NCBI RefSeq assembly: GCF_009002475.1
Contig: NZ_AP019860.1
Span: 8,739,547 to 8,803,546 of the forward strand
Direction of reading: 5' to 3'
Source of the DNA: Candidatus Uabimicrobium amorphum
GTDB taxonomy: Bacteria; Planctomycetota; Uabimicrobiia; Uabimicrobiales; Uabimicrobiaceae
Length of the DNA stretch: 64,000 bases
Shown in pieces: positions 1-8,500 of the stretch. The notes beneath the pieces were generated by a model. It saw only the letters and a list, made by a program, of their open reading frames with translations. It was not told the origin of the DNA and did not search any database. A program made the translations under genes and the position numbers. Numbering within the stretch: position 1 is the first letter of the stretch; each line of letters starts with the position of its first letter.

Positions 1-1354
1 CGGTTTGTGTTTGAATAGCGTTGAGTAAAATAGGTAGTGTGAATAGGTCATCGTAATTTGCAAAAAAAGTACCCGAGCGTTGAAAGGGGTCACGAGCAGG
101 AACGATGGGTAGTTTACCAAATTTTTCCGCGGTAATTGCTTGGTTTTGGTTAATAGGTACAGCTGTATTACCATTCACCGCCACTAAATTTGTAAAACCA
201 AAGTTAGATCCACCACCAATAGTTGTTTTGCCATCCTCGGAGTTTTCGGCATAAAACAACTCAACACCTAGTCCTAAAACATCGTTAGGGTTTACCTCCA
301 CCAATGCTGCTTCTATTTGCACTTGAGGTTTACGCACATCAGCGACTTCGATAAGCGCCGCTATTTGCGACCATGTATTTTCGTCTGCCTGGACAATCAA
401 AGCGTTGTTCTGCGTATCCGTTTCTATGGCAACCGGTATCTCACCTTCTTGAATATTTTGTTTTTTAACAAGCTTACTTAGTGTTTCTTGTAATGTACTC
501 GCATCAATATTCTTAATCTGCACATAGTGAAACTTCGCTGGCTCATTGAAAATATTCGAATCCAGACTTTTTATAATCGTCGTCAGTTGTTCGATCTTCG
601 AAGGATATGCCTGAATGATCACGGCATTCAAACGTACATCAGCGGCCAGTTTTGCATCTTCGAGGTTTGGACCTATTCCTCTACGTGTTTTTTTATCTTG
701 TGCTGCAAGTTCGTTCAATTGGGTAACGAGCTCTTGCGCATTACCGTACTTCAATTTTACCACACGCAGTTGCTTATCAATACCAGGTTGGTCCATTAAC
801 TTTACTACATCATAAATGCGCTTTACGTTAGGAGCAAAGTCCGTTACAAAAATAGTATTGGAACTATCAATTCCTCCCAAATTACCACTTTGGGGATTTA
901 CAATACGTAGTGAGCGCAATGTCGTCTGCACCTCACGAGCAGAAATATGTTCTAAATTAATCACCATTGTGATGAACATATCCTGATTTTGATACTTGCG
1001 CAGTTCCTCTTCGCTAAATATTGTAATTGTTGGTACCGAAGACCCTGAAGTTGCAGGACGAATTTTGATAACCTTGGAAGCTCCATCGCCAACGCTTTGT
1101 ACGATGTAACCGTTGTATTCCATAACAGACAAAAATATGTTATACAAAGTTTCTTTGGTAATAGGTTTTGTAGATGCTAAATTGATCTTTTTGTTTTTTA
1201 ACGTACGGTCGTAAATAATAATGTTATTTCCGGTAATTTCTCCGACAGTATTAATAAATGACTCAAGACTCTCATCTTCAAATTTAACAGTGTATGTGTC
1301 TTGTTGAGAAACCACAAAGGATAAAATCACAAAAAAGAAAATAATAAGCTTCAT
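1..1354 (-). CDS. gspD: Type II secretion system secretin (GspD), N-terminal part; 3' end beyond the window
   Basis: The protein forms the outer-membrane channel of a type II secretion system. About 451 residues are visible. A signal peptide (MKLIIFFFVILSFVVS) is followed by a secretin N0-like segment (about 20-100), then three repeated KH-like N-domains (about 120-370) carrying the typical phrases NTIFVTDFAPNVKRI, LNAVIIQAYPSKIEQL and NNALIVQADENTW. The secretin core begins at PQVQIEAALVEVN, where the pattern VxIEAxxxEV is characteristic. The gene runs off the left edge, so the pore-forming domain is not seen. The start at 1354 is the first ATG before the signal peptide. The 155-base gap to 1510 must hold divergent promoters for this gene and the helicase. 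Family assignment is firm. GspD is preferred over type IV pilus PilQ because of the three-N-domain layout. Confidence 0.9.
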   Translation of the reverse strand, partial: MKLIIFFFVILSFVVSQQDTYTVKFEDESLESFINTVGEITGNNIIIYDRTLKNKKINLASTKPITKETLYNIFLSVMEYNGYIVQSVGDGASKVIKIRPATSGSSVPTITIFSEEELRKYQNQDMFITMVINLEHISAREVQTTLRSLRIVNPQSGNLGGIDSSNTIFVTDFAPNVKRIYDVVKLMDQPGIDKQLRVVKLKYGNAQELVTQLNELAAQDKKTRRGIGPNLEDAKLAADVRLNAVIIQAYPSKIEQLTTIIKSLDSNIFNEPAKFHYVQIKNIDASTLQETLSKLVKKQNIQEGEIPVAIETDTQNNALIVQADENTWSQIAALIEVADVRKPQVQIEAALVEVNPNDVLGLGVELFYAENSEDGKTTIGGGSNFGFTNLVAVNGNTAVPINQNQAITAEKFGKLPIVPARDPFQRSGTFFANYDDLFTLPILLNAIQTQT

Positions 1355-1509
1355 ATTTTTCCGTTGTTTTGTAGTAAAGTAGTATAAACATTTGCCACAT
1401 TTTTACAAAAGACGTGTGGCTTGAATAAAAAGTTTAGGTAAAAAATTTTTTTCCATTATAATTATCTTCTTAGTTTTTTGCCAGAGATAAACCAATTTAG
1501 AGAGTAATT

Positions 1510-4500
1510 ATGGATCAACATGCGCGAGAACTCATACAAAACGACTTGGATACAACCTATCTGGTGGAAGCAGGTGCTGGTACGGGTAAAACCACTTTGT
1601 TGGTGGCACGCATCCTCAACTTAATCAGAAGTGGGCGTGCAACACTACCGCAAATCGTCGCCATTACATTTACGGAAAAAGCGGCCGAGGAACTCAAAAC
1701 GCGTATAAAAAAGCAATTACAGCAACAACTAGATTCCGAAAAAAACGCGAGTATATTACAACGTATTCGCAATGCATACCTTGACATCGAAAAATCAAGC
1801 ATTAACACCATACATGGTTTTTGCGCATCCATTCTCAAACAGTATGCCATAGAAGCCGGCTTATCTCCCGAATTTTCCGTCGCGGACCCCGGAGCTTTCC
1901 ATAAATTTACCCAGCAACTTTGGCAGCGCTGGCTTATAGAACAAGTACAACAGCAAAACCCATGTCTCTATTCTTTGCTGTTACTGGGCATATCTTTTGA
2001 AAAACTAGAAAAAATAGTGCAACTGTTAATACACCAACGCGACATGCCTCATGTCGCCAAAGTAGATGCTGATGTTGCGCATTTTCAACAAGAACTCGCA
2101 AGAATCACTCATGATTTACAAACAGAGCAACAATATTGTACGAATAAAGAAGATAAAGGGTATGTGGCAATAGAAACTCTAAAAGATCAGCATATATTTT
2201 TACGTCAACAGCCTTTAGAGCAATTCGCTTACTACGTTGCGCATGGTATCGAAGTAAAATCGGGGGGAAACCAAAAAAATTGGGACCCACCCCAAGTTCT
2301 AAAAGAAGTGAAGCAACAGTTGAAGAGTCTTAAAACACTCAGTGAAACAACGCGTGCACACCACAATCACAACCTTGTTTGCGATACCATTGCCTGGCTA
2401 AACAAATTTTTCGATACCGTAAAACAACAAAAGCAAACTCAAGCACTCGTTGACTTTGATGATTTGTTGTACTATGTAAAACATTTATTACAAACAAATC
2501 AAGAAATCCGCCGCCAATGCCAAGAAAATTTTCGTTATATTCTCGTGGATGAATTCCAAGATACCAATGACCTCCAAGTAGAAATCCTATTTCAGTTGGC
2601 AAGTCAGGACGAAGAGTTACATGATTGGCAACAAGCACAACTGATCCCTGGAAAACTCTTCATGGTAGGAGATCCCAAACAGTCCATCTATCGCTTCCGT
2701 GGAGCGGATATTGAAATTTACGAAACAGTAAAAGAAATCCTGGGGTCGCAACATTGCCTATTCATTACGCGTAACTTTCGTTCCACACATGGCATTATTC
2801 ATTGGTGCAACCAAGTCTTTTCACGTTTGATCGTGAAACCAGAGGATGGAAAGTATCAACCCCAATACACAGCGTTGTCTCCTAGCCGTGAAGGAGCGCA
2901 GATCGCAAATCCTATCATCCTTGTTTCATACGACTTAGGAGATGAACGTCCTATAGAACAAGAAGCCAAATGCGTTGCGGAATCTATACGTCAAATCATC
3001 GACGAAAAATGGACCATCTCTAAAGACGGTCGCGAACAAATAGTGTCTTACAAAGACATCGCGGTACTGTTTCGTCGCTACACATACGTGAATTTATTCG
3101 AGCAAGTACTCTCAAGTTCTAACATTCCTTACCAAGTCATTGGAGGAAAATCTTCTTTTAATCGCATTGAGGTGCATAGTTTACTATCACTGCTTAAAAC
3201 TCTGGTAAACCCCGACGACAAAATGTCTTTAATCGCTACCCTACGCTCACCAATATTTTGTATCAGTGATCGTGAAATACTTCAATATTCACAACAAGGG
3301 CTCAATTACTTAGCTAAACCTCAAACAAGTGGACGCATGGCAGTAGCAATGACCTTACTACGTGAATTTCACTTACAACTCCCTCAAAAAAGTGGATATC
3401 AATGGCTGCAAAATCTCTACCAAAAAACTCATATACTACTTACCTTTGCGTCGATGCAACAAGGAAAGCACTATGTAAAAACCCTACAAAAGATATTAAA
3501 CTTTGCCAAAGTTACTACCCTAAACAGCTTTATTGATTGGAAAAATTTTATTCTGTGGCTAAGTGAGCTAGACAGTCTCGACAATGAATCTCAAGTAGAA
3601 GAGGATGCGATCAGCATTTTTAGTATCCATCGTTCCAAAGGACTAGAGTTCCCGGTGGTCATCATTGCCGATGTTTCCGCAAATATCCGCGAATTGCCTT
3701 ATATCATTCATGACAAACCTACCAATTCTGTCGCAATACGCTTGCAGAGAGGTTTACTCGAAACGCAGAACTATTCCATCATTTGCGAAAAAGAAAAAAA
3801 CAGACTCGTGGCAGAAGAAAAAAGATTATTATATGTTGCGGCTACCCGAGCCAGAGATTATCTACTAGTGCCAGTGTCGGGTAAAAAGCAGGGGTTTTTA
3901 CATTTTTTACATCAGGACATCAGTGCCGCAGAAACGAATATTCACGTAGATACCTTTCACTCTATTGTCAAGGATGTCACCCTCACTTCCATGGAGCCAG
4001 TCAAAATTAAAAACTTAGACCCCGTCTCCGAAAGTAAGTGGTTTTCTCATCGCCAAAGATTTCTATCACAGAAAAAATCAACGCCCCTCCTGGAAAGAAC
4101 TATCGATACCCGACACTACAAAGGACTACAAATGGCTGGAGAAATGCGCGACTTATTGTGCATGATTTTTGCCAACGACGACAACGCTTTTTTACACGAA
4201 AAACTTAAGTCTTTTTACTTCATAAAATCTTTTCACCTAGAAAAAATATTATCTCACTTGCAAAATCTAGACGAAAGAATAAAATTAAGCAAAAAAAAGT
4301 ATCATAATCTCCCATTCACATTCCGTTTTGAAGATTATCTTGTTATGGGAAATATTGATATTGCCTTCCAAGAAAACGATGGTTTTGTTATGATGGATTG
4401 TAACCTTACAAAAAAGCATGATGACGAACATTATTTATACTTGGGAACAATTTATTCTTTTGCCGTTTCACAACTACTTAACTGTATGTTAAAAGAAATA

Positions 4501-4602
4501 ACCTTTTATTTCATAGAGGAAGATAGTAGTTATCATATCACAAATGTTGATTTTGAAAACATGAACATCATATTGGATGACATGGCAAAAAAGTATAGCT
4601 AG
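1510..4602 (+). CDS. UvrD/RecB-family DNA helicase, AddA-like, with degenerate nuclease domain
   Basis: This is a superfamily 1A helicase of 1,030 residues. Visible motifs are Walker A AGAGTGKTT (about 20-28), motif Ia ITFTEKAAEEL, Walker B VDEFQDTND (about 345), motif III GDPKQSIYRFRGAD (about 386), motif IV RNFRST (about 420), motif V HRSKGLEFP (about 707) and motif VI LLYVAATRARDYL (about 773). The C-terminus has the position of an AddA/RecB PD-(D/E)XK nuclease (GNIDIAF near 947), but the expected DYK appears as DCN (MMDCNLTKK), so the catalytic lysine seems lost. The family normally acts in double-strand break resection with AddB or RecC; no such partner is in the window. The ribosome site before ATG 1510 is weak (agagag). 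The role as a helicase is well supported; loss of nuclease activity is inferred. Confidence 0.88.
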   Translation: MDQHARELIQNDLDTTYLVEAGAGTGKTTLLVARILNLIRSGRATLPQIVAITFTEKAAEELKTRIKKQLQQQLDSEKNASILQRIRNAYLDIEKSSINTIHGFCASILKQYAIEAGLSPEFSVADPGAFHKFTQQLWQRWLIEQVQQQNPCLYSLLLLGISFEKLEKIVQLLIHQRDMPHVAKVDADVAHFQQELARITHDLQTEQQYCTNKEDKGYVAIETLKDQHIFLRQQPLEQFAYYVAHGIEVKSGGNQKNWDPPQVLKEVKQQLKSLKTLSETTRAHHNHNLVCDTIAWLNKFFDTVKQQKQTQALVDFDDLLYYVKHLLQTNQEIRRQCQENFRYILVDEFQDTNDLQVEILFQLASQDEELHDWQQAQLIPGKLFMVGDPKQSIYRFRGADIEIYETVKEILGSQHCLFITRNFRSTHGIIHWCNQVFSRLIVKPEDGKYQPQYTALSPSREGAQIANPIILVSYDLGDERPIEQEAKCVAESIRQIIDEKWTISKDGREQIVSYKDIAVLFRRYTYVNLFEQVLSSSNIPYQVIGGKSSFNRIEVHSLLSLLKTLVNPDDKMSLIATLRSPIFCISDREILQYSQQGLNYLAKPQTSGRMAVAMTLLREFHLQLPQKSGYQWLQNLYQKTHILLTFASMQQGKHYVKTLQKILNFAKVTTLNSFIDWKNFILWLSELDSLDNESQVEEDAISIFSIHRSKGLEFPVVIIADVSANIRELPYIIHDKPTNSVAIRLQRGLLETQNYSIICEKEKNRLVAEEKRLLYVAATRARDYLLVPVSGKKQGFLHFLHQDISAAETNIHVDTFHSIVKDVTLTSMEPVKIKNLDPVSESKWFSHRQRFLSQKKSTPLLERTIDTRHYKGLQMAGEMRDLLCMIFANDDNAFLHEKLKSFYFIKSFHLEKILSHLQNLDERIKLSKKKYHNLPFTFRFEDYLVMGNIDIAFQENDGFVMMDCNLTKKHDDEHYLYLGTIYSFAVSQLLNCMLKEITFYFIEEDSSYHITNVDFENMNIILDDMAKKYS

Positions 4603-4612
4603 TTATTAAGAA

Positions 4613-4641
4613 TTGACATGTTGCAAAATAAACAACATACT
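4613..4641 (+). promoter_or_regulatory. Candidate sigma70-like promoter for the nucleotidyltransferase
   Basis: A perfect TTGACA (4613-4618) lies 17 bases before CATACT (4636-4641), about 36 bases upstream of the ATG at 4677, which has a good TGGAGGT ribosome site. This is pattern evidence only. It would give this gene, and perhaps the kinase behind it, their own transcript. Confidence 0.4.
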
Positions 4642-4676
4642 CTATAAACAAAGTTGCGAAGTAATATGGAGGTATT

Positions 4677-5531
4677 ATGTCTCTTACATTGGTAGTCCTT
4701 GCGGCAGGTATGGGAAGTAGATATGGCGGAATAAAGCAGCTACAACCCGTGGGGAATTGCGGGGAAATATTGATGGACTACTCTTTTTTTGATGCGATAC
4801 GAGCCGGCTTCGATAAAATAGTGTGTGTTATACGCAAAGATATTGAAAGTGACTTTTGTCGTTTGGTTACAAAAAAGTGGGAAAAGCAAGCCGATATACA
4901 TCACGTTTTCCAAGAAATTGATATGATAGACAAATATCCGCGAAAGAAACCATGGGGAACAGGTCATGCGGTACTTTGTGCACAGGAAAAAGTAAATTCG
5001 CCCTTCGTGGTGATCAATGCAGACGACTTTTACGGAGCAACTTCATACACAATGATGGCCAATTTTTTAAAGCAAAATCCAAACAGCTTTGCAATGGTGG
5101 CTTTCGAATTAGGAAAAACCTTATCGAAAAATGGAAGCGTTTCGCGGGGAATATGCTCGGTAAAAAACAGTTTTCTACAAACGGTAAAAGAACGTAGTAA
5201 AATTTTTGTTGAAGATGTACAACAACAAAATGAATTAACCAAAGATACCCCCGTATCTATGAATTTTTGGGGATTCCCTCCCTCTATATTCGAACATATT
5301 CAACAACTTTTTTCCAAGTTTTTGGCAGAGACCCCAAATCCACAGCAAGACGAATTTTATATTCCAAGTGTCATCGATTATCTAATCAATAACAAAGTCA
5401 CCGATGTAAAAGTTCTGTTTTCGGAAGAACAATGGTTAGGTATTACGTACCCCCAAGATTTGGCATATGTACAACAACAAATACAACAATTAATTAGCAG
5501 CGGAATATTTCCAAGTCCATTATTACATTAA
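4677..5531 (+). CDS. Sugar-nucleotidyltransferase-like protein (NTP_transferase family)
   Basis: The 284-residue protein opens with the nucleotide-binding signature LAAGMGSRYGGIKQL (about 8-22) and has KPWGTGHAVLCA (about 91-102) and VINADDFYG (about 113-121). The aspartates of the last motif are the usual metal-binding site in enzymes that join a nucleoside triphosphate to a sugar phosphate. The RYGG-IKQ variant belongs to a branch whose substrate is not defined, so none is assigned. The start is set by the TGGAGGT site at 4667. The giant kinase gene begins 10 bases after its stop, so the two are probably co-transcribed. Confidence 0.82.
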   Translation: MSLTLVVLAAGMGSRYGGIKQLQPVGNCGEILMDYSFFDAIRAGFDKIVCVIRKDIESDFCRLVTKKWEKQADIHHVFQEIDMIDKYPRKKPWGTGHAVLCAQEKVNSPFVVINADDFYGATSYTMMANFLKQNPNSFAMVAFELGKTLSKNGSVSRGICSVKNSFLQTVKERSKIFVEDVQQQNELTKDTPVSMNFWGFPPSIFEHIQQLFSKFLAETPNPQQDEFYIPSVIDYLINNKVTDVKVLFSEEQWLGITYPQDLAYVQQQIQQLISSGIFPSPLLH

Positions 5532-5541
5532 TAGGTGACTT

Positions 5542-8500
5542 ATGTTGTCAACGCAAATAATATCATTAATCAAAAGACTCCTTGGTGATGTGGAAATCAA
5601 AAAATCTTTAGGTAGTAGCTCTCTAGGGATTAGCTATTTAATCCAACATCCGCAACACGATTTGTGTGCTTTAAAAATATTGCAAGGAAAAGTAACGCAA
5701 AACGAAAAATTTTTACTAAAATTTTTGCGTGACCTTGAAGCGAATTGCAAAATATTTCATCCGGGGATGGCAGAAATATTTGCAATAATGAAGAAAGGCA
5801 ACTACTTTATCTTACGTAGATATCAAGAAGGCGAAACCTTAAGACAAACAATACAGAAGCACAAAAAAATGTCGGAACCAGAGGCAACGGCTGTTTTGGT
5901 AACGATCGTAAACGTTTTGCGCGAATTTTGTACACGCCACCAAGCCCTAAAAAACCTAAAACCAAACAATATTATTTTACATGAAGACGGCGTTACCATC
6001 ACCGATTATAGTTTGCCACCAACAATAGCACATTTTTTGTCTCCCGAACAATGTAAGGGAAAAAAATCCACTATTCAATCGGACATATACACATTGGGAG
6101 CTATTTATCACTATTGCTTAACAGGCCAAACACTATACCATGGCCCATATAAGAAGATTATGCAAGCGCATATTTCGCAGCCATACCCCAAAATACAATC
6201 AGAGATTCCACAGCCAGTTTTGCAAATATTAGACAAAATGCTTTGTAAAGATCCTGAAAAGCGCTACAACTCATATGAAAATTTATTACAAGACCTAAAC
6301 AAACAAGTAAATGCCAAAGATGCTCTAGATTTTAGTGGTGCCAGTAACCTCGAAAAAACCATCGATATTCAAGTTGCCTTAGCCAAAGAAGAAAATCAAA
6401 TAGATACCACGCGAAAACTAGTTCGCGATATGATAAAAAAAGAACTACAAGAGGTCGATATTGTACCCGACGAGCCAGAAGAAATATCTTTAGAAAAGAT
6501 CGTCAAAAATTTAGAAGAAATAACCAATCTAAGTATACCAGGTACCGCAACGCGCACCATGCAATTTCCCAAAGAATTGAAAAACGACGTTTTGTTGTAT
6601 CTCCAAGAGAAATTCTACCGCAAATGTTGGATTTTTAACCAAACAAACAACGATCTGGAACTCGAAATTGATATACAGGAAGCAAGAATCATCCAACATT
6701 TATATCATTTTGAGGAACATCTGAAAAAAATCATATCCGATTACAAAGGATTTGTCGAAAATGATGGTTTAACAGATTTTACAGGTCTTCAACAGCACAA
6801 CATTCGCATTGTTCAGGGAAATTTCAACGATCAAAAACATATAAATATCGAAAACTCGGATTCCGCACTGGAAAACTCCAAGCTAAACGTAAAAATTGCT
6901 TCTAAGGACGAATCCTCACAGGAAGAGGGCTACGGATTACCGCAGTTGTCTGGTGGCGACGAAACGGTAGTAGGTGATCTCCCCCAACAGTCAAATACAA
7001 AAGAAGAGCACCCAAGCAATTTTGATTCTGATCTGACCATTGTTGGTGACCAACAAGTCGCACCAAACGCGTCAGTGCCTAATCTAGAATCTGATGCCAC
7101 CATTGTGGCAAGCGAAGGGCTTCCCCAAGTTGTCGATAAAGTCGACAACAGTTTGGATAGTGCAATGCCAAACTTAGAATCTGATGCCACAATAGTTGGT
7201 GGTGACGGACTACCCCAAGTTGTCGACGAAGTCGACACACATAATACATTTGCCTCCAATGCAACCATTGTTTCTGGAAACGTCCGTGATTTTGCAAACA
7301 ATGACGCAAACAGTGAGACAAGTTACTTCCAAACAGATGCGTCTGAACAACCTCAAGAATCAGGAGGTTACTTTTCTCCCGACGCTCCTATACTCCAACA
7401 AGGAACCCCAGAAAATGAAGGGTACTTTTCTCCAGAGTTTGCCAATTCATTTACTTCCGACGCAACAATCGTAAGTGAGGAAGTTTCCGAGGTTGCACAA
7501 CAAGTTACGGATGAGCATCAACACGACGAAGATTCAACAGACAAAAACCAACACCAAGACCCAGCACCACTTCCACAACTTTCACAAGAATCAAACTTTG
7601 CAAGCGACCCCACAGTGGTCAGTGATGCCATCAGTAAAGTCGCCCAAGCAATCGAAAATAGCAATAATGGATATTTTTCCTCAGATACAGACAACAGTGA
7701 AGGTTTGCCAGAAGTAGTAGGTGAAAAAGACAGTTCTATGGCCACCGATGCCACTATTGTTGGGGGAAATCTTTCCGACTTTGTCGCCAAAGAACCCGAC
7801 GCGACCCCTAGCTATTTTGAGTCTGACTCCACAATCCTCGGCAATGATCTTCCACAAGTCGTTCAAGAGGTAGAGAACAACACCGCGGACAACTCTATGG
7901 CCACCGATGCCACTATTGTAGGGGGAAATCTTTCTGACTTTGTCGCCAAGGAACCCGACACTACCCCTAGCTATTTTGAGTCTGACTCCACGATCCTCGG
8001 CAATGATCTTCCGCAAGTCGTTCAAGAAGTAGAGAACAACACCGCGGACAACTCTATGGCCACCGATGCCACGATCGTAGGGGGAAATCTTTCTGATTTT
8101 GTCGCCAAGGAACCCGACACTACCCCTAGCTATTTTGAGTCTGACTCCACAATCCTCGGCAATGATCTTCCACAAGTCGTTCAAGAGGTAGAGAACAACA
8201 CCGCGGACAACTCTATGGCCACCGATGCCACTATTGTAGGGGGAAATCTTTCTGACTTTGTCGCCAAGGAACCCGACACTACCCCTAGCTATTTTGAGTC
8301 TGACTCCACGATCCTCGGCAATGATCTTCCGCAAGTCGTTCAAGAAGTAGAGAACAACACCGCGGACAACTCTATGGCCACCGATGCCACGATCGTGGGG
8401 GGAAATCTTTCTGATTTTGTCGCCAAAGAACCCGACGCTACCCCTAGCTATTTTGAGTCTGACTCCACGATCCTCGGCAATGATCTTCCGCAAGTCGTTC

